A stretch of 64,000 nucleotides of DNA from NCBI RefSeq assembly GCF_900178005.1, contig NZ_FXBS01000004.1:310001-374000 (forward strand), given 5' to 3'. Positions within the stretch are counted from its first letter, which is position 1. Every line of letters begins with the position of its first letter. Under the pieces are notes generated by a model that had not been told where the DNA came from, searched no databases, and worked only from the letters and a program-made list of their open reading frames with translations. A program made the translations under genes and the position numbers. Origin of the DNA: Tuberibacillus sp. Marseille-P3662 (GTDB lineage: Bacteria > Bacillota > Bacilli > Bacillales > Sporolactobacillaceae). Shown here piece after piece: positions 44,881-51,816 of this stretch.

Positions 44881-45056
44881 TGAGCGAACTCACTGCAAAA
44901 ATGAGCGCTTTTCTCGAAAGTTGAGCGAACTCATCACAAAAATGAGCGCTTTTCTCGAAAGTTGAGCGAGCTCACTACAAAAGTGAGCGTTTTTCTCGAA
45001 AAATGAGCGAACTCATCACAAAAGTGAGCGTTTCTCGAAAAATGAGCGATTCTCTA
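44881..45056. repeat. 41-bp tandem repeat carrying TGAGCG every 20-21 bp
   Basis: About four 41-bp units plus a shortened one. TGAGCG occurs at 44881, 44902, 44922, 44943, 44963, 44984, 45004, 45025 and 45043, giving spacings of 21, 20, 21, 20, 21, 20, 21 and 18. Many copies read TGAGCGAACTCA, a small dyad, with TTTTCTCGAAA between. No spacer diversity, so not CRISPR. It fills most of the gap between the rhodanese start and the terminator of the NlpC/P60 gene. Confidence 0.9.
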
Positions 45057-45077
45057 TATCTACTCTGAACCTACAGT

Positions 45078-45107
45078 AAAAAACGCCCCGACGAAGCGTC
45101 GAGACGT
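45078..45107 (-). terminator. Intrinsic terminator of the NlpC/P60 gene
   Basis: ACGTCTCGAC / GTCGGGGCGT (with two G-U pairs) followed by six T on the minus strand. Confidence 0.8.
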
Positions 45108-45122
45108 CCACCTTTTAGATTA

Positions 45123-46061
45123 TTAGAATCGTTTAGCACCGATATAACGTGAGCCCCAATAAGAACTGTCAAGATTACTAATTTTGACACCTGACGAGGA
45201 GCCAGATTGAATGAATCGACTGTTACCAATATAGATCCCTACGTGTGATGGGCCATCACGATACGTTTCAAAGAAAACGAGGTCGCCGGGCTGACGGTTG
45301 GAGACAGATTGTCCCGCCGACCATTGTTGACTTGTTGTTCGCGGAATATCAACACCATTTTGAGCAAATACATATTGAGTCAGTCCGCTGCAGTCAAAAC
45401 CGCTTGGTGATTCACCGCTCCATTTATAGGGAACACCAATATATTTCTTAGCATCAGCAATGATGTTATCCGTTAATGAGCTATTCTTATGGTAGCTGAC
45501 CGCTTCGACGGCTTGTCCGTCGGATTTTTGTAATGCGCCGTGCGTATTCGGACCGACAATGCCATCAACCGCTAGTCCTTGCGCCGATTGAAAATCTTCA
45601 ACAGCATTCTCTGTTACTGGGCCAAAAATACCGTCAACCGAACCATTTAAGTAACCCAGTTGATCCAACGTCTTCTGCACCTTTCGAACGTTAGCGCCTC
45701 TGTCACCCTTATCCAGATAACGAGACGATGACGAGCTATTGTCAGCGTTCGACTGTCCGTTGAACATGGCACCTAACGTATTCGGACCGGCGATACCGTC
45801 GACCTGTAATTGGTTGCTTCTTTGAAACTTTCTGACAGCTGATGTTGTAATCGGACCATAGATCCCATCAATCGATCCAGTATAAAACTGGCGTTTATCC
45901 AATGCTTTCTGCAGCGTGCGAACATCATTGCCCTGCTCCCACTTCGAGATGATTTGCTGGGTATTCATGTTTTCGGCCGCGTCTGCATTCAAGTGAGGTA
46001 GGAATGCGATCGATGCTGCGACGAAGGATGATACGATTAACTTATTTCCTCTTAAAGTCAT
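45123..46061 (-). CDS. Secreted NlpC/P60 endopeptidase with two peptidoglycan-binding domains
   Basis: 312 aa. A signal peptide (to about NADA) is followed by two PG_binding_1 domains (about 45-105 and 118-178, both with the IDGIYGPIT/VDGIFGPVT pattern) and the NlpC/P60 domain (about 195-312), with Cys in SGFDCSGLTQYVF, His in GPSHVGIYIGN and RFIQSGSSSG. The last position of the triad region reads Gln rather than the usual His (compare RFIHASS at 35.6 kb), as in some family members. GGGGAG lies about ten bases before the ATG. A WalR-box-like motif and a weak -10 (TATACA) lie upstream. Confidence 0.9.
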   Translation of the reverse strand: MTLRGNKLIVSSFVAASIAFLPHLNADAAENMNTQQIISKWEQGNDVRTLQKALDKRQFYTGSIDGIYGPITTSAVRKFQRSNQLQVDGIAGPNTLGAMFNGQSNADNSSSSSRYLDKGDRGANVRKVQKTLDQLGYLNGSVDGIFGPVTENAVEDFQSAQGLAVDGIVGPNTHGALQKSDGQAVEAVSYHKNSSLTDNIIADAKKYIGVPYKWSGESPSGFDCSGLTQYVFAQNGVDIPRTTSQQWSAGQSVSNRQPGDLVFFETYRDGPSHVGIYIGNSRFIQSGSSSGVKISNLDSSYWGSRYIGAKRF

Positions 46062-46117
46062 AAATTCATGGCTCCCCTTTTAGTCGATATTTGTCGAAAT
46101 TTATGTATAATGCTATC

Positions 46118-46136
46118 TTAGTAGACTAATATTACA
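46118..46136 (-). promoter_or_regulatory. WalR-box-like element upstream of an NlpC/P60 gene
   Basis: The minus strand reads TGTAATATTAGTCTACTAA, nearly identical to the element at 36643-36661. A TATACA box follows at -10 spacing with no good -35 box, as expected for an activator-dependent promoter. Confidence 0.5.
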
Positions 46137-46168
46137 GAGGCATTAACAATGGATTGCACCGACTTTAA

Positions 46169-46247
46169 GTTAAGCCATGGAGGGGGATAAACTTCTTCCT
46201 ATATTGGCAGGCCCTCTATCTAGAGGAAAACATGGGTAACTTTTTTT
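46169..46247 (+). ncRNA. Candidate structured RNA with its own terminator, no gene attached
   Basis: On the plus strand GTTA-CCATG (46169-46179) pairs with CATGG-TAAC (46231-46240), enclosing a small hairpin CCTCT-ATCT-AGAGG, and is followed by seven T. No plus-strand gene lies near, and no promoter is evident. The remainder of the 303-base gap (46062-46364) holds the WalR-like box and the next terminator only. Confidence 0.35.
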
Positions 46248-46308
46248 CATGACATTTCATTTCAAGGGGATTTTATCCATAAATGAAATCAACCCATAAG
46301 ATCATACA

Positions 46309-46348
46309 AAGAGGCTGGGATCCTGTTTCAGATTTGTTCCAGCCTCAA
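46309..46348 (-). terminator. Intrinsic terminator of the OYE gene
   Basis: GAGGCTGG / CCAGCCTC plus an inner imperfect stem, followed by TTTGT on the minus strand. A similar GAGGCTGGGGACAAATCT sequence stands after the HD-GYP gene (53491), so this may be a recurrent terminator type. Confidence 0.75.
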
Positions 46349-46364
46349 GTTTTCAATCACTTGG

Positions 46365-47492
46365 TTAGTCAATCCCGGGGAACCAGCCAGGTGTGTTAGT
46401 GATCGCTTGCCACAGTGGGTCTGGTACGACAAGCCGGTCTTGATCGTTTGGATCTAACTGGGTGTCGATATCCGCTTCATTGCCTTGCTGGATTTTCTCT
46501 ATCCAATCAGGATCGATAATGATTTCACGGCCTAAAGCAATCAATGGTACACCCGTTTGTATGGCGCGCAAGGCATCATCGGCTGTATAAATGGAACCCA
46601 CGCCCATCACTGGTACCCGGTCCCCAACGCGTTCATGAATCATTTCAATGCGTGGCTGTGTGGATGTCACCCCTCGTCTCGGCTCAGACCAGAAATCCAT
46701 CAAGGACGCATGAATATAGTCCAGCTGCTCATCGGCTAAAGCATCAACGAATGCTAATGTATCAGCCATTGTGATACCTGGTGTTTCGGGCTCTTCTGGT
46801 GAAAATCGATAGCCAACGATAAAGGAGTCGCTCGCATGCTTAGCAACGACACTTTTCACTTCATTAACGACAGCGAGCGGGAAGGTCATGCGTTTGTCTA
46901 GACTACCTCCCCAACGGTCATCACGCCGGTTAGAATGCGGTGAGAAGAACTGTTGAAGGATATACCCGTTTGCCCCATGAATCTCGACACCATCAAAACC
47001 AGCTTCAATCGCCCGACGCGTCGCTTCACCGAAATCATGTACAATGTTTTCAATTTCGTCATGATTTAAAGCCCGGGGGACAGGCGGCTCACCCTCGCCT
47101 TCTGGTGGGACGGCACTTGCACTCACAATGTCACCGTTTGGGACTAACTCCGGCGGGCACATTCTTCCGCCGTGAAAAATTTGTAAAATAGCTTTAGCAC
47201 CCTGATCTTTAATGGCCGTGGCCAATCGATGTAAACTCGGAATCATCTCATCACGATCAGCGGCAAATTCACCAGGGAATCCCTTGCCATTGGCTGAGAC
47301 ATACGTACAAGCAGTGATCACCATGCCAGCGCCTTTGGAACGGCGCGCATAGTAATCAATTTCTTCTTCAGAGACAGTCCCGTCAGCATGAGAAGAAAAG
47401 TTGGTCATTGGTGCCATCGCGACACGATTTTTGATTTGAACATGATTACGAAAAGTAAAGGGTTCAAATAAAGGTTGATATTGTGAATCCAT
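46365..47492 (-). CDS. NADH:flavin oxidoreductase (Old Yellow Enzyme family)
   Basis: 375 aa FMN enzyme with a TIM-barrel fold that reduces activated C=C bonds of enals, enones or similar electrophiles. FMN and active-site segments: IKNRVAMAPMTNFSS, GAKAILQIFHGGRM, GFDGVEIHGANGYILQQFFS (His-Asn pair), NRRDDRWGGSLDKR, and GVGSIYTADDALRAI. The C-terminal part matches the OYE type rather than the longer enoate reductases with an iron-sulfur domain. GGAG precedes the ATG by nine bases. Single gene with terminator. The physiological substrate is unknown. Confidence 0.92.
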   Translation of the reverse strand: MDSQYQPLFEPFTFRNHVQIKNRVAMAPMTNFSSHADGTVSEEEIDYYARRSKGAGMVITACTYVSANGKGFPGEFAADRDEMIPSLHRLATAIKDQGAKAILQIFHGGRMCPPELVPNGDIVSASAVPPEGEGEPPVPRALNHDEIENIVHDFGEATRRAIEAGFDGVEIHGANGYILQQFFSPHSNRRDDRWGGSLDKRMTFPLAVVNEVKSVVAKHASDSFIVGYRFSPEEPETPGITMADTLAFVDALADEQLDYIHASLMDFWSEPRRGVTSTQPRIEMIHERVGDRVPVMGVGSIYTADDALRAIQTGVPLIALGREIIIDPDWIEKIQQGNEADIDTQLDPNDQDRLVVPDPLWQAITNTPGWFPGID

Positions 47493-47736
47493 TCATGGTC
47501 TCTCCAATCTCTTGATACTAATATATTTTAATAAAAATATTCCTTTGCTCTTTCGATAGCAAGCGATATTTATAATAAAGAGATTTTGCAAAGGAAACAA
47601 AGAATTTGCTTACGCGGTGTCCTGACCAGTCAGCGAAACAGGAAAATGGACCCAATCACCCTGACAATTTTCCAGGCCACGTTTTTAACTGTGTCACAAT
47701 GACCATCCTACTGGTACAACCTTGAAACCGTGGTGA

Positions 47737-49419
47737 ATGGTTATGACAAATCGCTCAACATGGATCAATCCCTATGTTGGCTTGGCCTTGTTATTATTAG
47801 CTATATATTTATCGCCATACGTCATATTTGGCGAGGATGCCCATGTCCGCACGCATGATAATTTGGATTCCAATGTGGCGTGGTATACGGTTCTAGCTAA
47901 CAGCGGCATGCTGTTTGCCGGTCTGCATGAGACCGTACCTAATATCATGAATGGTATCCCCCGGAACTCCTTAGGTTCTGAATTTAACTTAGTTATTCTG
48001 TTATATTTTTTCTTCAAACCGTTTACGGCGTACGCCTTGAATCAAGTGTTGATGCGGGTGCTCGCTTTCTTCGGCATGTACCTTTTTTTAAAAAACTATC
48101 TCTTACAGGAACGGGAGTCCTTGCCGATGGCTGCGGGTGCCTCTTTGACGTTTGCCATCATCCCTTTTTGGCCCTCGATGGGTGGAGCCATCGCCGGCAT
48201 CCCGCTCGCCCTCTATGCGTTCTTAAATATCCGTGGCGGACGTGGATCTATGAAAGACTGGATGATTTTAATTTTACTGCCGTTTTATACGGATTTCGTA
48301 CTTGTATTTGTCTTCTTTTTAACATGCATGACCGTGTTATGGGTCTATGATTGGATCAAAACGAAGCGGATTCATTGGCCATTTTTCATTGCGATGGCCG
48401 TTATGACAGTGGTTTATTTACTTGTGAATTATCGGATCATCTACGAAATGTTTTTGAACCCAGATTTCGTCCCACATAGGGAGTCATTCGACCGCGGACA
48501 CTACGATTTTATAACATCCGTCGGCAATTGGCTTGGCAATTTCGTCGTTGGGCAAACACACGCGATTCGCCTGACGCAATACATTGTTTTTCCAACCATG
48601 ATTTGGGCGCTTATTGTGGCCAAACTCAAGCATATTGACTTCACTTGGATGAAACGGATTTTTTATCTGAATCTGCTATTTTCTTTCACCATTGGTTTCT
48701 ACTATTGGGAAGGATTAAAAGGGATCAAAGCCCGTTGGCCGATTTTCGAGACGTTTAATTTCGGACGGTTTCACTTTCTCGAACCGGCGCTGTGGTACAT
48801 AGGCTTCGCATTAGCACTCGTCGTTATTTGGCGCGTTTTTACATGGGGCAAACCGATTGTCTACCTTCTATTGCTAAGTCAAATTGTCATCTTATTCATG
48901 CATGGTGAAGAGCTTAAATACCGGCATTTCGATTATGTGAGTTTTGAACAGTATTATTCAGAGGATCTTTTTGACCAAATCAAGACTTACATCGGGCGTG
49001 ATCCCGAAGATTATCGCGTTGTCAGCATTGGCATGCATCCGGCTATCGCCCAGTACAACGGCTTTTATACCTTAGACGGTTACGTTGTCAGCTACCCATT
49101 GTCCTATAAAAAGGACTTCCGGAAGATTATCGCACCCGAACTCGAAAAAAATGCTAATATCCGTGGTTATTATGACAATTGGGGCAGTCGCTGTTATATC
49201 TTTACAGATGACCTTGGTCAACACTATATGTTTACAAAAGACACAAATGAAACATTAAACCATCTTAACTTAAATATTAAACAGTTAAAGAACATGGGGG
49301 GTGATTATATTCTCTCAGCGGTTAAAATCGGAAACCCTGACGACAACCGCTTGAGATTGCTTAAAGTGTTTACAAAACCATCATCGCCATGGAAAATCCA
49401 TTTGTACCAAGTCCAGTAA
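47737..49419 (+). CDS. YkoS-type (DUF6044) polytopic membrane protein
   Basis: 560 aa with about 11 membrane helices (to about 400) and a C-terminal extracellular domain of about 160 residues. The first loop carries GEDAHVRTHDNLDSNVAWYT, an acidic segment in the position of the catalytic loop of GT-C glycosyltransferases. The whole looks like B. subtilis YkoS. A GT-C glycosyltransferase role is plausible but not established. The ATG pair at the start (MVMT) follows GTGGTGA. Expressed alone, followed by a hairpin and two repeat copies. Confidence 0.78.
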   Translation: MVMTNRSTWINPYVGLALLLLAIYLSPYVIFGEDAHVRTHDNLDSNVAWYTVLANSGMLFAGLHETVPNIMNGIPRNSLGSEFNLVILLYFFFKPFTAYALNQVLMRVLAFFGMYLFLKNYLLQERESLPMAAGASLTFAIIPFWPSMGGAIAGIPLALYAFLNIRGGRGSMKDWMILILLPFYTDFVLVFVFFLTCMTVLWVYDWIKTKRIHWPFFIAMAVMTVVYLLVNYRIIYEMFLNPDFVPHRESFDRGHYDFITSVGNWLGNFVVGQTHAIRLTQYIVFPTMIWALIVAKLKHIDFTWMKRIFYLNLLFSFTIGFYYWEGLKGIKARWPIFETFNFGRFHFLEPALWYIGFALALVVIWRVFTWGKPIVYLLLLSQIVILFMHGEELKYRHFDYVSFEQYYSEDLFDQIKTYIGRDPEDYRVVSIGMHPAIAQYNGFYTLDGYVVSYPLSYKKDFRKIIAPELEKNANIRGYYDNWGSRCYIFTDDLGQHYMFTKDTNETLNHLNLNIKQLKNMGGDYILSAVKIGNPDDNRLRLLKVFTKPSSPWKIHLYQVQ

Positions 49420-49453
49420 AACCATCCAACACGGCTATTCGTAGTTTTCTAAA

Positions 49454-49479
49454 AGATTGTTGTTTCTAACAAACAATCT
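49454..49479 (+). terminator. Weak hairpin after the YkoS-type gene
   Basis: AGATTGTT / AACAATCT with a 10-base loop, 35 bases past the stop codon; no real T-run follows. Confidence 0.4.
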
Positions 49480-49498
49480 ATAAAATACGAAGTAAGTG

Positions 49499-49688
49499 TT
49501 TGATTGCCGTTCCAAGCAGTCGCTTTCCACCGGCAACGTTCAGCCTCCTCGGGACAAGACCACTTCCTGCGGGTTCTTCAGCTGTTGCTTCTCCCGCAGA
49601 ACTCTAGTGAGACATCTTGAGTAAGCGGCGCTGAGGAATACACTATGTTTAAATGCTGCGAATCTCGACGACCCTCCACTCTATCAAC
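49499..49688 (-). repeat. Interspersed GC-rich hairpin repeat, copy D (long form, inverted)
   Basis: Read on the minus strand it begins GTTGATAGAGTGG and ends CGGCAATC, and contains the same ~70-base 5' insert as copy B (GTCGAGATTCG ... CAGCGCCGCTTACTCAAGAT). The inner arms pair (GCAAC with GTTGC), but the outer arms are worn. It stands only 50 bp from copy E and in opposite orientation. Confidence 0.85.
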
Positions 49689-49738
49689 TACCTGTATTTA
49701 ATTAAGCAAAATCAATGTTATAAAGTTGTTAAGCGCAA

Positions 49739-49870
49739 TGCCAGTGGAGGAAATACACGGAGACTCCTGCGGGACTAGTGGCCAAAGTGAGACCCCGCAG
49801 AACGGAGTTCGAGGAGGCTCACGGGTCACCCGCGGAAAGCGTAGTGTATTTCCGGAGCGGTATGCTACCA
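49739..49870 (+). repeat. Interspersed GC-rich hairpin repeat, copy E
   Basis: Core blocks GACTCCTGCGGG, GAGACCCCGCA, GAGGAGGCTCA and CCCGCGGAAAGCG. The outer arms are a perfect 10-bp pair, GGAAATACAC (49749-49758) and GTGTATTTCC (49844-49853), unlike the arms of any other copy. Inner arms GTGAG / CTCAC pair. Confidence 0.85.
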
Positions 49871-49887
49871 CGTAGCCTGTATCAATG

Positions 49888-49930
49888 AAAAAATAGCATA
49901 CCAATCACAATGCGATTGAGTATGCTATTT
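49888..49930 (-). terminator. Intrinsic terminator of motB
   Basis: AAATAGCATACTCAATC / GATTGGTATGCTATTTTTT, a long stem with one mismatch and six T on the minus strand. The sequence GGTATGCTA recurs at 49859, so an alternative pairing with the edge of repeat copy E is possible. Confidence 0.9.
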
Positions 49931-49970
49931 GACTTGTTCATTTAGTTTTTCTCCATCAAAAGTGACCGAC

Positions 49971-50717
49971 TTACGATTCTGCGGCATCCCCTTTTCTAAT
50001 GATAACAACATTGACACGGCGGTTCATTTGTTGGTGCGCCTTAGTGTCATTTGGAACAATCGGAGAATGTTCACCATATCCGACGAAGCGCATTCGGTCG
50101 CGAGCCACCCCTTTGTCAGCCAGACGTAGCAGAACATTGCGGGCACGCGCCCCTGAGAGTTCCCAATTAGAGGCAAATTTTTCACTGGAAACAATCGGAT
50201 TATTATCCGTATGTCCTTCGATACTCACTTCATTATCAACACTTTTAATAATCTGACTGACAGCTTTCAAAATGGGATCCGCTTGATCTTTTAGCTTGGC
50301 GCTACCAAGATCGAATAAAATTTGTTCTTTAAAAGTGACGCGGACGCCCTTCGGTAAATTGCGCAACGAAATCACTGAACTTAAGTCATTTTCTTTAATA
50401 AACTTTGAGAGGTCTGCATAAAGTTCATCAAGTTTTTGTTCTTCCTTGTCATCGTCGTCATTCTCATGCTTCGGCATTGTTGGTATCGGCTGATTGGAGC
50501 CCGGCGGCGTCCCGCTGTCCGTCACAACCGCATCCCCTTTGAACGCAGTTTGGAGTGAATCTAACAACGAATTAAACTTTTGATTCTCCACCTCGCTCAT
50601 CGAATAAAGGACGATGAAAAACACGAGCAGCAACGTGATCATATCCGCATAAGTGACGAGCCAACGATCTTGGCCCCCTTCACCGCTTTCTTCCTTCCGT
50701 CGCCTACGCCTATGCAT
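49971..50717 (-). CDS. motB: Flagellar motor stator protein MotB
   Basis: 248 aa. A short basic cytoplasmic start precedes one membrane helix with the ion-carrying aspartate D25 in TYADMITLLLVFFIVLYSMS. A plug/linker region (about 55-110, acidic) follows, then the OmpA/MotB peptidoglycan-binding domain (about 125-245) with SIEGHTDNNPI, NWELSGARARNVL and RFVGYGEHSP. It anchors the stator to the wall. It overlaps motA by 8 bp. Whether the ion is H+ or Na+ cannot be settled here. Confidence 0.92.
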   Translation of the reverse strand: MHRRRRRKEESGEGGQDRWLVTYADMITLLLVFFIVLYSMSEVENQKFNSLLDSLQTAFKGDAVVTDSGTPPGSNQPIPTMPKHENDDDDKEEQKLDELYADLSKFIKENDLSSVISLRNLPKGVRVTFKEQILFDLGSAKLKDQADPILKAVSQIIKSVDNEVSIEGHTDNNPIVSSEKFASNWELSGARARNVLLRLADKGVARDRMRFVGYGEHSPIVPNDTKAHQQMNRRVNVVIIRKGDAAES

Positions 50718-51504
50718 TCACATTCACGTCCTCAACTTGCTCACTTTCAGACTTCACTTCATCATCGATAAATGCCATTAATTTATTCCGCAACAATGTT
50801 GAGTTTTCACCGTACTGGATAGAGATTAAACCTTCTGCTTGCAACTCCTTGATCATCAAATCGTCATCCAATCGCGCCTTGATTTTATTGAAGATCGGCA
50901 AATAAATCACATTGGCGCTGGCCACCCCGTAAAGAGTAGCGATGAAGGCAACCGCGATTGCCGGTCCCAAAGCACTCGGATTATCTAAACTGCCTAATAC
51001 ATGGACAAGCCCCATAACCGTCCCGATAATCCCCATGGTTGGTGCAAAACCGCCAGCCGTTTCAAACACTTTTCCTATTGACAGCATCCGGCGTTCGTAA
51101 AGTTCGATTTCCCGGTTCAAAATGTCTTTAATTGTCTCACCTTCAACACCATCCACGATCATCCGGATGCCTTCTGAAAGAAACGGGTCGTCTTCATACA
51201 TGTCCTGTTGTGTTTCTAACGCCAAAAGACCTTGACGCCTAGACACATTGGAGAGCTCGACCATGTTCTCCACCGTTGTCATCGAATGAGATGAGCTGGC
51301 TGTAAATGCATATTTTATGATAAAAGGAACTTTCTTTAATGTCTTAAGCGGAAAACTTATAATGACCGCACCGATCGTACCGCCAAACACAATTATCGCT
51401 GCTGTCTCTTGTAATAGTGATCCGAGCGTTCCACCCTCTATGAGAAAACCAACGACCAAAGATAATATACCTACAAACAGGCCAATAATTGTTGTAACAT
51501 CCAT
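50710..51504 (-). CDS. motA: Flagellar motor stator protein MotA (MotA/MotP type)
   Basis: 264 aa with four membrane helices: two near the N-terminus, a large cytoplasmic loop with SRRQGLLALETQ and FLSEGIRMIVDGVEGETIKD that touches the rotor, and two more at about 150-205 (FAPTMGIIGTVMGLVHVLGS, AVAFIATLYGVASANVIYLP). It conducts ions with MotB to drive the flagellum. The sequence seems nearer to MotP-like than to B. subtilis MotA, so the pair could be sodium-driven. The ATG follows GAGGGTG. A SigD-type promoter lies directly upstream. Confidence 0.9.
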   Translation of the reverse strand: MDVTTIIGLFVGILSLVVGFLIEGGTLGSLLQETAAIIVFGGTIGAVIISFPLKTLKKVPFIIKYAFTASSSHSMTTVENMVELSNVSRRQGLLALETQQDMYEDDPFLSEGIRMIVDGVEGETIKDILNREIELYERRMLSIGKVFETAGGFAPTMGIIGTVMGLVHVLGSLDNPSALGPAIAVAFIATLYGVASANVIYLPIFNKIKARLDDDLMIKELQAEGLISIQYGENSTLLRNKLMAFIDDEVKSESEQVEDVNVNA

Positions 51505-51542
51505 TTGTCAAACACCCTCTCAAAACGCTACCTCTAAGTGTC

Positions 51543-51570
51543 ATATCGGATTCATGGCACCGATTATTTA
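51543..51570 (-). promoter_or_regulatory. SigD-type promoter of motA-motB
   Basis: The minus strand has TAAA (51567-51570), 16 bp, then TCCGATAT (51543-51550), close to the B. subtilis SigD consensus TAAA-N15-GCCGATAT. It is about 40 bp before the motA start. The rest of the 312-base gap up to 51816 shows no clear promoter for the HD-GYP gene. Confidence 0.75.
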
Positions 51571-51816
51571 GAGAGATAAGCGAATTTTGTCGGGCGTTCT
51601 CCAATAATGGTTGAAAAGACTCACAAAAAGGGTAAATACTGTCGAATGATCAGGGTTCATCTTAAACTTTAGTCTATTATGACTAGTCTTTTTTAACTAT
51701 TTCTTGATAACTTTTAGAATACTAGCAGAAATCTAGTGACATTTTTGTTAATATGAATTCAAATGAATTGGAACATTGTCGAAAACCGATGAAATTTGAT
51801 GATTGGAGCATGGTCT

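Noticed and set aside
44881-45056. Short CRISPR-like array
   Set aside because: Units are contiguous 41-bp tandem repeats with the same sequence between motifs; there are no unique spacers and no cas genes.
46062-46364. ydaO-type c-di-AMP riboswitch upstream of the NlpC/P60 gene
   Set aside because: The conserved core sequences are absent, and the only sizeable structure lies upstream of the likely promoter and on the opposite strand.
49420-49970. Insertion sequence or transposon remnant
   Set aside because: Repeats D and E have inverted ends but no transposase coding or target-site duplication that I can recognise; treated as structured repeats instead.
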